From assembly GCF_048268305.1 (NCBI RefSeq), contig NZ_JBLWVT010000010.1:100578-164577 (forward strand): a DNA stretch of 64,000 nucleotides, written 5' to 3'. This document shows positions 35,154-43,206 of the stretch, in pieces. Below the pieces are notes generated by a model, which had not been told where the DNA came from, did no database searches, and saw only the letters and a list, made by a program, of their open reading frames with translations. A program made the translations under genes and the position numbers. Positions within the stretch are counted from its first letter, which is position 1; each line of letters begins with the position of its first letter. Source of the stretch: Pseudodonghicola sp048268305. GTDB lineage: Bacteria > Pseudomonadota > Alphaproteobacteria > Rhodobacterales > Rhodobacteraceae.

Positions 35154-35513
35154 TCAGGGCAGAAGCGCGGTCAGCTCGATCTCGATCCGGTACTTCGGGT
35201 CGATCAAGCCGCATTCGACCATTGTCGCCACCGGCGGATTGTCTCCGAAGGTCTCGGCCAGGAGCGGCCAGCAGGGTTCGAACTCTGTCCGGTCGGGGAG
35301 ATAGTAGGTCACCCGCACCGCATCGGCGAAACTGGCGCCGGCCTGTTCCAGCGCCTTGCCGATGACGGCCAGGGCCGAGCGGCATTGATCCACCACGGTG
35401 TCGCCCTGTCCCACGGTGCCGGCCACATGCACGAAGCCGCCAGCCACCACGGCGCGGCAATAGCCGATCTTGGCTTCGAACTCACCGCCGGAATGAATGC
35501 GTTTGATGGTCAT
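35154..35513 (-). CDS. RidA/YjgF family protein
   Basis: 119 residues of the Rid fold. GYCRAVVAGGFVHVAGTVGQ opens the domain, and the C-terminal VECGLIDPKYRIEIELTALL holds the usual Glu of the active site (RIEIE). The catalytic Arg of RidA proper, in the PxARS motif, is not present (VATMVECGL instead), so this is probably one of the Rid2-Rid7 or related paralogues rather than the enamine deaminase RidA. Cytosolic, 112 bp upstream of the propeller gene. Confidence 0.85.
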   Translation of the reverse strand: MTIKRIHSGGEFEAKIGYCRAVVAGGFVHVAGTVGQGDTVVDQCRSALAVIGKALEQAGASFADAVRVTYYLPDRTEFEPCWPLLAETFGDNPPVATMVECGLIDPKYRIEIELTALLP

Positions 35514-35531
35514 TGCGATACCTCTCAGCTG

Positions 35532-35819
35532 TTACTCTCCGACCCGGATACGTGCGGCGATGCGCTGAGGCAATGAAGAGATGTGGAGCGTCTCGCCCAC
35601 AGGGCCACGCAGGCACCACCTGCCTTGAGTGGACGAGGCCTGCCGCAACCGCGCATCGGTTTCCTCATCGAAGTAGCGAGAGCAAAACAGAAACGCGCGG
35701 CGGATCGTTTCATGCAATTCCGGTTCCGGAGTCGCGTTCCAGTCACCACCGAATCGATATTGCCACCCCTTGGTCGCATCGGACCAAGTTGGGGGGGGCG
35801 CTGGCGCCGCCTCTGCCAA
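35532..35819 (-). pseudogene. Possible truncated gene upstream of ridA
   Basis: About 95 codons read from near 35819 to a TAA at 35532, ending RIAARIRVGE. The composition is protein-like (KGWQYRFGGDWNATPEPEL, then ETIRRAFLFCSRYFDEETDA), with balanced charges and a normal third-position GC, unlike the neighbouring spacer. No ATG with a ribosome binding site exists at the front, and an 8-base G run (35791-35798) lies near its start, so the 5' part may be lost or frameshifted. I do not recognise the family. Confidence 0.35.
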
Positions 35820-35987
35820 GGTCGCGATGGCATGGGGGCACTCCCAAGATGGTCCGCCCCTTGGGGTCCACTTTCATGACGCCAGGCTCTTGGCGACTGG
35901 AAGGTACCCAGCAAACAGCCCGGCTGCACGATGGGGGCGTCAGTGTGGCGAAGCCTCTCGGCCCGTCCGCCCCCCACCATCCACAAA
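35820..35987. other. Spacer with no recognisable gene
   Basis: Between the possible truncated gene and the clpX terminator I find no plausible coding region or repeat. The only structured element nearby is that terminator. Confidence 0.4.
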
Positions 35988-36021
35988 ATAGAAAAAGGCC
36001 AACGCGAGTAGAGCGTTGGCC
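35988..36021 (-). terminator. Rho-independent terminator of clpX
   Basis: On the minus strand GGCCAACGC (complement of 36013-36021) pairs perfectly with GCGTTGGCC (complement of 35997-36005) around a 7-nt loop, followed by TTTTTCTATTTT. It lies 42 bp past the clpX stop. Confidence 0.92.
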
Positions 36022-36062
36022 AATTCCTTGAGAAATACGAGACGCGATCTCGGTAAATCCGC

Positions 36063-37331
36063 TCAGCTTGCGCTGGCTTCTTCCTTCTGGGCGTCGGCAT
36101 AGATCTTCAGCGGCTGCGCGTCCGAGGTCACCGCCTCTTCATTCACCACCACCTTGGTGACGTTATGCATGCTGGGCAGTTCGAACATGGTATCCAGCAG
36201 GATATCCTCCATGATCGAACGCAGCCCACGAGCACCGGTCTTGCGTTCGATGGCGCGCTTGGCGATCGAGGTCAACGCGTCCTCGGTGAACTGAAGCTCG
36301 GTATCCTCCAGCTCGAACAGGCGCTGATACTGCTTGACCAGAGCGTTCTTCGGCTTGGTCAGGATGGTGACCAGCGCGTCCTCGTCCAGATCCTCCAGCG
36401 TCGCGATCACCGGCAGACGGCCGACGAATTCCGGGATCAGGCCGAATTTCAGCAGATCCTCGGGCTCCAGATCCTTGAAGATCTCGCCCACGCCGCGCGC
36501 ATCGACATCCCGCACATCGGCGCCGAAGCCCATGGCCGAGCCCTTGCCGCGCTGCGCGATGATCCGGTCGAGCCCGGCGAAGGCGCCGCCGCAGATGAAC
36601 AGGATGTTGGTGGTATCCACCTGCAGGAATTCCTGCTGCGGATGCTTGCGCCCGCCCTGCGGCGGCACAGAGGCCACGGTGCCTTCCATCAGCTTCAGCA
36701 GCGCCTGCTGCACCCCCTCGCCCGAGACGTCGCGGGTGATCGAGGGGTTTTCCGACTTGCGGGTGATCTTGTCGACTTCGTCGATATAGACGATGCCGCG
36801 CTGCGCCCGCTCGACATTGTATTCCGAGGCCTGCAGCAGCTTGAGAATGATATTCTCGACATCCTCACCGACATAACCGGCTTCGGTCAGCGTGGTGGCA
36901 TCGGCCATGGTGAAGGGCACGTCGAGGATGCGCGCCAGCGTCTGCGCCAACAGCGTCTTGCCGCAGCCGGTCGGGCCGATCAGCAGGATGTTCGACTTCG
37001 ACAGTTCGATGTCGTTGCCAGCCTTCTGCGAATGGTTCAGCCGCTTGTAGTGGTTGTGCACGGCAACCGAGAGCACCCGCTTGGCGCGCGCCTGACCGAT
37101 CACGTAATCGTCCAGCACGGCACAGATGTCCTTGGGCGTGGGCACCCCATCGGTGGACTTCAGCCCAGAGGCCTTGGTCTCCTCGCGGATGATGTCCATG
37201 CACAGCTCGACGCATTCGTCGCAGATGAACACGGTCGGGCCGGCGATCAGCTTGCGCACCTCATGCTGGCTCTTGCCGCAGAAGCTGCAGTAAAGCGTGT
37301 TCTTGCTGTCGCCGCTTGAGTTCGTTGCCAT
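36063..37331 (-). CDS. clpX: ATP-dependent Clp protease ATP-binding subunit ClpX
   Basis: 422 residues. The N-terminal zinc-binding domain has C15, C18, C37 and C40 (YCSFCGK, FICDEC). The AAA+ module has Walker A GPTGCGKT (119-126), Walker B IVYIDEVDKI, and the RKH pore loop in GGRKHPQQ. ClpX unfolds substrates for ClpP, including in alphaproteobacteria the cell-cycle regulators CtrA-type. It is downstream of clpP on the same strand, 142 bp away, so it may have its own promoter as well. Confidence 0.98.
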   Translation of the reverse strand: MATNSSGDSKNTLYCSFCGKSQHEVRKLIAGPTVFICDECVELCMDIIREETKASGLKSTDGVPTPKDICAVLDDYVIGQARAKRVLSVAVHNHYKRLNHSQKAGNDIELSKSNILLIGPTGCGKTLLAQTLARILDVPFTMADATTLTEAGYVGEDVENIILKLLQASEYNVERAQRGIVYIDEVDKITRKSENPSITRDVSGEGVQQALLKLMEGTVASVPPQGGRKHPQQEFLQVDTTNILFICGGAFAGLDRIIAQRGKGSAMGFGADVRDVDARGVGEIFKDLEPEDLLKFGLIPEFVGRLPVIATLEDLDEDALVTILTKPKNALVKQYQRLFELEDTELQFTEDALTSIAKRAIERKTGARGLRSIMEDILLDTMFELPSMHNVTKVVVNEEAVTSDAQPLKIYADAQKEEASAS

Positions 37332-37473
37332 AATTTACCTTTCGGCTTCGATTGATGCGCCACCCCGCCGCCGGGAAGAAGTTCTGCCCGACCAGCTTAG
37401 GGCAGCGTTTCGGGCATCACAATCGCAAATTGCCCGACCTTCCACGCCATGGGCGCACCGGCAGGATCCGGCC

Positions 37474-38106
37474 TTATTTCCCGTCATCGCCCGCTTTCAC
37501 GCGGCTTTCGACGATCTCGTCAATGTGACCCCATTCCTTGGCCTCTTCCGGCGACATGAAATTGTCACGATCCAGCGCCTTTTCAACCGCCTTCTTGGTC
37601 TGGCCGGTATGCTTGACGTAAATGTCATACAGCCGGTCCTTCAGCTTCTGGGTCTCGGCCGCGTGAATCATGATGTCGCTGGCCTGGCCCTGGAACCCGC
37701 CGGAGGGCTGGTGCACCATGATCCGGCTGTTGGGCAGCGAGAACCGCATCCCGTGCTCGCCGCCGGCCAGCAGGACCGAGCCCATCGAGGCCGCCTGGCC
37801 GATCACCAGGGTCGAACATTTCGGCTTGATGTACTGCATGGTGTCATAGATCGACAGACCCGAAGTCACCACGCCGCCGGGCGAGTTGATGTAGATGCTG
37901 ATTTCCTTGTTGGGATTCTCCGCTTCGAGGTGCAGCAGCTGCGCCACGATCAGATGGCTCATCCCGTCATGGATCGGACCGTTGATGAAGATGATCCGCT
38001 CCTTCAGCAGGCGCGAGAAGATGTCATAGGCCCGCTCGCCACGGCTCGTCTGTTCGACGACCATCGGGACCAGGGTGTTCGTATAGGTGTCAATCGGATC
38101 GAACAT
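37474..38106 (-). CDS. clpP: ATP-dependent Clp protease proteolytic subunit ClpP
   Basis: 210 residues, with the catalytic triad Ser107 (GQAASMGSVLL), His132 (IMVHQPSGG) and Asp181 (ALDRDNFMS). The N-terminal loops contain IFINGPIHDGMSHLIVAQLL. ClpP forms the 14-subunit protease chamber used with ClpX and ClpA. It precedes clpX on the minus strand, the standard order. Confidence 0.98.
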   Translation of the reverse strand: MFDPIDTYTNTLVPMVVEQTSRGERAYDIFSRLLKERIIFINGPIHDGMSHLIVAQLLHLEAENPNKEISIYINSPGGVVTSGLSIYDTMQYIKPKCSTLVIGQAASMGSVLLAGGEHGMRFSLPNSRIMVHQPSGGFQGQASDIMIHAAETQKLKDRLYDIYVKHTGQTKKAVEKALDRDNFMSPEEAKEWGHIDEIVESRVKAGDDGK

Positions 38107-38515
38107 GTGATCTGCCTGCCTTCTTGAAGGATCGGGACAATACCCGCGCTTACGTTACAAGAGTCTTAGTGTCGCTACCGGAGCCCTGCAAGGGGGCGCG
38201 GCCCCCGAGCGGCACCGAGGCGCCCCGTCCCTTTCCTCATGCCTCGAATATTCCCGCCGACGGCCAGGCCCTGGCAAGCGGCCCGGCCCCACGTCGCCCG
38301 CGGCATCGCGGCACAGCGCTTGAACCATGGCCTGCGCCTAATTATCTTGAGGTCCGGAACCACCCCGGGCCGTTGCCCGGGCGCGGCACGCAAAGCGTGC
38401 GAAATGATCAAGGACAGTCCGGAAACTGGGGGGAATTGGCCGATGCCGGAGCGGCCGGCTGACAGCGGGCGGGTCTTGCGATAAGACCTTCCCCAGGATG
38501 ACGAGGACGATAGCC
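38107..38515. other. Gene-free stretch with three short GC-rich hairpins
   Basis: No gene is visible in these 409 bp. It holds the clpP upstream region and three perfect hairpins: GGGGGC (38192-38197) with GCCCCC (38201-38206); CCCGGGC (38364-38370) with GCCCGGG (38375-38381); GCACGC (38386-38391) with GCGTGC (38395-38400). None has a T-run. They may be small dispersed repeats or clpP regulatory structure. Confidence 0.5.
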
Positions 38516-38863
38516 ATGGCGCTTGCGCAATTTGCCCCCGACAGGTCGGAGGATCAGCTCGACAAAGTCGTCGATAAGGTCGTCGACAACGTGGCCGAAG
38601 CCTCGTCCTTTCTCAAGGCGCTCAGCCACGAGGGACGCATGCGGATCCTCTGCCATCTGGTCTCCGGCGAGAAATCGGTGACCGAGCTTGAGGAGCTTCT
38701 CGGCGCCCGCCAGGCAGCGGTATCGCAGCAGCTTTCCCGGCTCAGGCTCGAAGGGCTGGTCATGCCCCGACGCGAGGGCAAGGCGATCTATTACCGGCTG
38801 GCCGACGACAAGCCGCGCCGGGTGCTGGAAGTGGTCTATTCGCTGTTCTGCAACGACGACTGA
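38516..38863 (+). CDS. sqrR: ArsR-family persulfide-sensing repressor (SqrR/BigR-like)
   Basis: 115 residues from the ATG at 38516 (GAGGA upstream); an ATG 18 bp earlier is possible. The winged helix is SHEGRMRILCHLVSGEKSV, TELEELLGARQAAVSQQLSR and MPRREGKAIYYRLAD. Two cysteines, C46 (RILCHL) and C112 (YSLFCND), are 66 residues apart, the same spacing as C41/C107 in Rhodobacter capsulatus SqrR, which form a tetrasulfide bridge with sulfane sulfur and release DNA. No arsenic or metal CxC site is present. It is not linked to sulfur genes here; the zinc genes follow convergently. The likely target is the operon at 15073-17356. Confidence 0.8.
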   Translation: MALAQFAPDRSEDQLDKVVDKVVDNVAEASSFLKALSHEGRMRILCHLVSGEKSVTELEELLGARQAAVSQQLSRLRLEGLVMPRREGKAIYYRLADDKPRRVLEVVYSLFCNDD

Positions 38864-38962
38864 TCGCACCGGCAGCCCCTCCCCGGTCAATCGCCGCCGG
38901 CCGGCACCCGAGCGCCGGCCAGTGGCAGAAGAGGCCCTGCGCCGGCAAGGCCTCTCGGGGGA

Positions 38963-39985
38963 TCACTTCAGAATCGCCGCGCAGGTCGCGAAGGAGGCGC
39001 CGACATCCTCCAGCAGCAGCGGATAGAGATCCGGGCCCGCCTCGTGGTTGCGGCCCAGCGGGTCGAGTTCGATGATCGGGATATCGCGCCCCGCGACCGC
39101 CGCCTTCAGCAGCCGGGTGTCGAACTGCGGCTCGGTAAAGGCACAGCGCACCCCCAACTCGTCCAGACGGTCGCGAAGCTGCGCCAGATGCGCCGGGCTC
39201 GGGTCAGACGCATCGCTGGCGGTGACCCGACCGACCAGGGTCAGACCATAGTGCAGCTCGAAATACTGGAAGGCGTCGTGGTAGGAGACGAAAGGCACCC
39301 CCGCCATCGGCGCCACCTCGGTCGCGATGTCCTGTTCCACCGCGTCGATCCGGGCCTGACCGGCGGCGGCATTGGCGCGATAGATCTCGGCATGTTCGGG
39401 GTCGAGCGCGGCCAGCTTGTCGGCGATCAGCCCCAGCCAGACCTTGCCGTTCTCGGGGTCGAGCCAGGCATGCGGATCGGGGCCGTTGTGATCGTGGTGG
39501 TGGCCGTCATCATCCGCGGCATGATCATCCGCATGATCGTGGTCATGACCGGCCTCGGCCGCGTGATCATGGCCCGCCTCAACCTCATGGTCGTGCTCCG
39601 CCGCGTGATCGTGATCGGCCTCCGCCAGGACATCGGCAGCACCGCGATAGGGGCGTTCGATCGTCCCCTCGCCCTCGATCAGCTCCAGCTTGTCGGCCTT
39701 GGTTGCCAATGCCTCAAGCGGCTTTTCCAGCCAGGGCGTCAGCGGATGACCGACCCAGACCACCAGCCCGGCCTGTTCCAGCGCCTTGGCCTGCGACGGG
39801 CGCAGCGCATAGCTGTGCGGCGACTGGCCGGGGGCGACCAACAGCACCGGCTCCCCCACCCCTTTCATCACCTGGGCGGTCAGCGAATGAACCGGGGCGA
39901 TATCGGTGACGACGCGCGGCACCTCGGCCAGCGCCGGAGCGGCGGCGAGTATCGCCGCGGCAACAATCAGGGGGAATTTGGACAT
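38963..39985 (-). CDS. znuA: Zinc ABC transporter periplasmic binding protein
   Basis: 340 residues with a signal peptide (LIVAAAILAAAPALA). ZnuA hallmarks are VVTDIAPVHSLTAQVMKG, LLVAPGQSPHSYALRPSQA with a zinc-ligand His, HAWLDPENGKVWL and, near the end, SYHDAFQYFE. A long His/Asp-rich loop (about 123-172, repeats of HDHA and HDHDH) binds or collects zinc. It is divergent from zur-znuC-znuB, and operator-like repeats lie between them. Confidence 0.96.
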   Translation of the reverse strand: MSKFPLIVAAAILAAAPALAEVPRVVTDIAPVHSLTAQVMKGVGEPVLLVAPGQSPHSYALRPSQAKALEQAGLVVWVGHPLTPWLEKPLEALATKADKLELIEGEGTIERPYRGAADVLAEADHDHAAEHDHEVEAGHDHAAEAGHDHDHADDHAADDDGHHHDHNGPDPHAWLDPENGKVWLGLIADKLAALDPEHAEIYRANAAAGQARIDAVEQDIATEVAPMAGVPFVSYHDAFQYFELHYGLTLVGRVTASDASDPSPAHLAQLRDRLDELGVRCAFTEPQFDTRLLKAAVAGRDIPIIELDPLGRNHEAGPDLYPLLLEDVGASFATCAAILK

Positions 39986-39998
39986 CAGGGCCTCGAAC

Positions 39999-40051
39999 GT
40001 TATATCATAACATGTGATGTGGCTTGATATAGGCCCTGTTATCTTATATCA
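39999..40051. promoter_or_regulatory. Candidate Zur operators between znuA and zur
   Basis: Two AT-rich dyads lie in the divergent intergenic region. GTTATATCATAAC (39999-40011) is close to the alphaproteobacterial Zur box with its GTTAT/ATAAC arms. TGATATA (40025-40031) is mirrored by TATATCA (40045-40051) and encloses another GTTAT. Zinc-loaded Zur would repress both directions. Confidence 0.65.
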
Positions 40052-40099
40052 ACCCCCGATCGTCACCGGATCGCCCTCAGACCCGCGAGGCCGCAGAAC

Positions 40100-40579
40100 A
40101 TGACCAACATCGGATTCCAACAGCACGACCACAGCCATTGCATCGCCGAGGCCATCGCCGCGGCCGAGGATCGCTGCCGCGAGGAAAAGCTGCAATTCAC
40201 CCCGGCGCGCCGCCGGGTGCTGGAAATCCTGCTGGAACAGCACCGCGCCATGGGCGCCTACGAGATCCTCGACATCCTCGCCGCCGAGGGGTTGGGGTCG
40301 CAACCCCCGGTGGTCTATCGCGCGCTGGATTTCCTTGTGAGCAACGGTTTCGTGCACCGGATCGAACGGATGAACGCCTATACCGCCTGCACCCACCCGG
40401 GCCAGGATCACGTGCCGGCCTTCCTGATCTGCCGCCTCTGCAAGGCGGTGGCCGAGGCCGAAACCGTGCTGGACGGCGGCCGACTGGGGAAAGCGGCGCG
40501 CGACACCGGCTTTACCATCGAAAAAGTCGTGGTCGAGGCCGAGGGCCTTTGCCCCGCCTGTGCGGAGACCGCCGCGTGA
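40100..40579 (+). CDS. zur: Zinc uptake regulator Zur (Fur family)
   Basis: 159 residues. The N-terminal winged helix includes LQFTPARRRVLEILLEQHRA and SQPPVVYRALDFLVSNGFVH. The structural zinc site is CRLCK with CPAC near the end, and the N-terminus carries DHSHC. The context with znuABC and the lack of iron genes identify it as Zur rather than Fur. Its stop overlaps the znuC start (GTGA, 40576-40579). Confidence 0.93.
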   Translation: MTNIGFQQHDHSHCIAEAIAAAEDRCREEKLQFTPARRRVLEILLEQHRAMGAYEILDILAAEGLGSQPPVVYRALDFLVSNGFVHRIERMNAYTACTHPGQDHVPAFLICRLCKAVAEAETVLDGGRLGKAARDTGFTIEKVVVEAEGLCPACAETAA

Positions 40580-41370
40580 GCACCGCCCTGATCACCACCC
40601 ATGATCTGACGATTCAGCGGGGCGAGCATGTCATTCTCGACCACGTCAACGTCGAGATCTGCGCCGGCGAGATCGTCACCGTCGTCGGCCCCAACGGGTC
40701 AGGCAAGTCAACCTTCCTGCGCGCCCTGATCGGCGCCATCCGCCCCAGCTCCGGCAGCATCGAACGCGCTCCGGGGCTCAGGATCGGATATGTGCCGCAG
40801 AAGCTCGCCATCGACCATTCGCTGCCCTTGACGGTGCGGCGGTTCCTGGGCCTGCCGCATCGCATCGGCCGCGCCCAGGCGGATCAGATCCTGATCCAGG
40901 CCGGCGCCGAGAAACTGGCCGACCGGCAGATGATCGACCTGTCCGGCGGCCAGTTCCAGCGCGTGCTGCTGGCCCGCGCCCTGCTGGAGCGGCCGCAAAT
41001 CCTGCTGCTGGACGAGGCGACGCAAGGTCTCGACCAACCCGGCGCCGCCGCCTTCTACCGCCGGATCGAAGAGGTCCGGCAGGAACTGGGCTGCGCCATC
41101 GTCATGGTCAGCCACGATCTGCATGTGGTCATGGCGGCCTCGGACCGGGTGATCTGCCTGAACGGTCACATCTGCTGTCAGGGCACCCCCGAGATCGTCG
41201 CCGACGCGCCGGAATACCGGGCGCTTTTCGGCACCGGCACCAAGGGGGCGCTGGCGCTTTACCGCCACGAGCACACCCATGACCACGATCATGACCATGG
41301 GCCCGATCATGGCACCGACCCGCACCATCTCCACTCCCCCGATCCCGCCCATGAGGACGCCGGCGCATGA
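40576..41370 (+). CDS. znuC: Zinc ABC transporter ATP-binding protein with histidine-rich tail
   Basis: 264 residues from the GTG at 40576, coupled to zur. Walker A GPNGSGKST, Q-loop YVPQKLAID, signature LSGGQFQRVLLARAL, Walker B ILLLDEATQGLD and the switch His in VSHDLHVV are intact. After residue about 230 a tail of repeated His-Asp pairs (HEHTHDHDHDHG onward) appears, unusual in length for an ATPase and likely to bind zinc in the cytoplasm. It overlaps znuB by ATGA. Confidence 0.95.
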   Translation: MSTALITTHDLTIQRGEHVILDHVNVEICAGEIVTVVGPNGSGKSTFLRALIGAIRPSSGSIERAPGLRIGYVPQKLAIDHSLPLTVRRFLGLPHRIGRAQADQILIQAGAEKLADRQMIDLSGGQFQRVLLARALLERPQILLLDEATQGLDQPGAAAFYRRIEEVRQELGCAIVMVSHDLHVVMAASDRVICLNGHICCQGTPEIVADAPEYRALFGTGTKGALALYRHEHTHDHDHDHGPDHGTDPHHLHSPDPAHEDAGA

Positions 41371-42167
41371 GCCTTCTTGACGATTTCCTGGTCCGCGCAG
41401 CACTGGCCGGGCTGGGCGTGGCGCTGGCCGCCGCGCCGTTGGGCTGTTTCGTGGTCTGGCGCCGCATGGCCTATTTCGGCGAGGCGACGGCGCATGCCGC
41501 CGTCCTTGGCGTCGCGCTGGCGCTGGGGCTGGGGCTGTCGGTGATGCCCTCGGTACTGGCTGCCGCCCTGCTGATGGCGCTGCTGGTCTCGGCCATGACC
41601 GGGCGGGGCTTTGCCATGGATACCGCGCTCGGGGTGATGTCACATACCGCGCTCGCCGCGGGCCTGGTGGCGGTGACCCTGCTTGCCGACGTGCGGCTGG
41701 ACCTGATGGCTTACCTCTTCGGCGACATCCTCGCCGTCACGCAATCCGACCTCGCGGTGATCTGGGGCGGTGCGGCACTGGTGCTGGGGCTGACGCTCTG
41801 GCGCTGGTCGGGGCTGCTGCTGTCGACGCTGAACCCCGATCTGGCCCGCGCCAGCGGCATCGACCCGCGGCGCGAAGAACTGGTGCTGACCCTGGCGCTT
41901 GCCGTGGTGGTCGCGGTGGCGATCAAGGTGGTGGGCGTGCTGCTGATCGCCTCGCTGCTGGTGATCCCGCCGGCCGCCGCCCGGCCACTGGCCCGCACCC
42001 CCGAGGCGATGGCGCTTGGCGCCGTCGCGATCGGTGCGCTTTCGGCGCTTGGCGGGCTCTGGGCCGCCTATCATTTCGATACGCCGACCGGCCCCAGCAT
42101 CGTCTGCACCGCCGCCCTGCTGTTCGTGGTGACGAGCGCCGCCGGCGCCCTGCGTCGCCACGCCTGA
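41367..42167 (+). CDS. znuB: Zinc ABC transporter permease
   Basis: 266 residues with seven to eight membrane helices of the ABC-3 family. Typical blocks are GCFVVWRRMAYFGEATAHAA near the start, FGDILAVTQSDLAVIWGGAA and KVVGVLLIASLLVIPPAAAR. It forms the membrane channel with ZnuC. Last gene of the zur-znuC-znuB operon. Confidence 0.96.
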   Translation: MSLLDDFLVRAALAGLGVALAAAPLGCFVVWRRMAYFGEATAHAAVLGVALALGLGLSVMPSVLAAALLMALLVSAMTGRGFAMDTALGVMSHTALAAGLVAVTLLADVRLDLMAYLFGDILAVTQSDLAVIWGGAALVLGLTLWRWSGLLLSTLNPDLARASGIDPRREELVLTLALAVVVAVAIKVVGVLLIASLLVIPPAAARPLARTPEAMALGAVAIGALSALGGLWAAYHFDTPTGPSIVCTAALLFVVTSAAGALRRHA

Positions 42168-42175
42168 GGCGGGGA

Positions 42176-42358
42176 TCACTCCCCTCCCATTGCCCGCGCC
42201 ACCAGCTTCGCCGCCGGAAACCCCAGCAGGAACCCGCCGAGCACCGCTCCGATCAGCGGCCAGAGGCCGTCGATCCCGGCAACCAGAACGATGACGAGCG
42301 CCACCCCCGACAGGGTGGCGCCAATGAACAGATGCAGGATCAGGACAAGCAGGCTCAT
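42176..42358 (-). CDS. Small two-helix membrane protein
   Basis: 60 residues, nearly all hydrophobic, with two membrane helices (about 3-27 and 31-50) and a short basic-acidic end (AKLVARAMGGE). Proteins of this type in Rhodobacterales are often labelled as CTP synthetase by error; there is no enzymatic domain. It is convergent with znuB, with only 8 bp between the stops, and follows the cytochrome b561 gene by 44 bp on the same strand. Function unknown. Confidence 0.7.
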   Translation of the reverse strand: MSLLVLILHLFIGATLSGVALVIVLVAGIDGLWPLIGAVLGGFLLGFPAAKLVARAMGGE

Positions 42359-42402
42359 GCGCCTTCTCTATCCGCGCCGCAGCCGGCGAACCTTGATCCG
42401 GA

Positions 42403-42885
42403 TCATCCCGCCCGCGTCATCCGGCCGATGATATTCGTCTTCAGCACGAACTGCTGATAGAACACCCCGAGGATGTGCAGGATCACCAGGATGAACAGCG
42501 CCTGAAACAGCGCCTCATGCACCTCTCCCAGGTCGGAGATGCCGCCGAACCAGGCCAGCGCCCCCGTGACAGGCAGCGCCAGGATCAGCAGATAGAGCAG
42601 CAGATGCGTCGCATTGGCGACGAATTTCAGCAGCGCCGGCTCCTTCTCCGGCAGCGGCGGCGCGCCACGGCGCAGCCGCACCACCAGCCGCCAGATCGCC
42701 AGGGCCAGAATGGCCAGCCCGAGGAACACATGCAACGCGGCGAGCGGCTCGAACGGTGGGGTTCCCCCCTGTTCCATCTGGCGCCAAACGCCGGCGATGG
42801 TCTCGTGAAACAGGAATTGCACCACGATGGCGAGGAAGATCAGCCAATGCAGGGCGATCTGGGTGCGGGAATAATGGCTGGGCAT
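42403..42885 (-). CDS. Cytochrome b561 family protein
   Basis: 160 residues with four membrane helices and His residues placed for two b haems: HWLIFLAIVVQFLFHE (H13 and H28), AALHVFLGLAILALAIW, and HILGVF in the last helix. Such small cytochromes b561 pass electrons from the quinone pool to periplasmic acceptors or oxidise superoxide (CybB type). No partner gene is adjacent. The 60-residue membrane protein downstream might be cotranscribed. Confidence 0.88.
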   Translation of the reverse strand: MPSHYSRTQIALHWLIFLAIVVQFLFHETIAGVWRQMEQGGTPPFEPLAALHVFLGLAILALAIWRLVVRLRRGAPPLPEKEPALLKFVANATHLLLYLLILALPVTGALAWFGGISDLGEVHEALFQALFILVILHILGVFYQQFVLKTNIIGRMTRAG

Positions 42886-43053
42886 CTTGGCCTCCGGCTG
42901 TCAGGGATTCTCTGGCGATACCCTACAACGTGAAGCTGCAGGCGCAGCCGGAAAATCGCCTCGAACAAGCGACTTGCCCCGGCGCTCAAGCGGCTTGCCC
43001 CAGAGGGGCGCCTGCGCCTATATCGAAGGAATCGAGCAAGACGGAGACCCCAA

Positions 43054-43191
43054 ATGACCCGAGCAATCCTGATTGGCCTGGCCCTGATGGCCCTTACCGC
43101 CTGCGAAACCGCCAAGGGCGCCGGCCGTGACATCAACAAGGCCGGCACCGCGATCGAAAACGCGGCCGAAGACGTTCAACAGAAGATGTAA
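43054..43191 (+). CDS. Entericidin A/B family lipoprotein
   Basis: 45 residues. A signal peptide with the lipobox LTAC (cysteine at residue 17) precedes ETAKGAGRDINKAGTAIENA, the entericidin pattern of an amphipathic helix. GGAGACCC lies just upstream as a ribosome binding site. In enterobacteria entericidins form a toxin-antidote lipoprotein pair under stress; in Rhodobacterales the single gene is common and its role is unclear. Confidence 0.9.
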   Translation: MTRAILIGLALMALTACETAKGAGRDINKAGTAIENAAEDVQQKM

Positions 43192-43206
43192 CGCCGACCC
43201 CGAGGG

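Noticed and set aside
38516..38863. Arsenic- or zinc-responsive ArsR regulator
   Set aside because: No CxC or His/Asp metal site is visible, whereas the cysteine spacing equals that of SqrR/BigR.
42176..42358. CTP synthetase, a label often given to this small protein
   Set aside because: Sixty hydrophobic residues with two membrane helices cannot be CTP synthetase; no catalytic motif is present.
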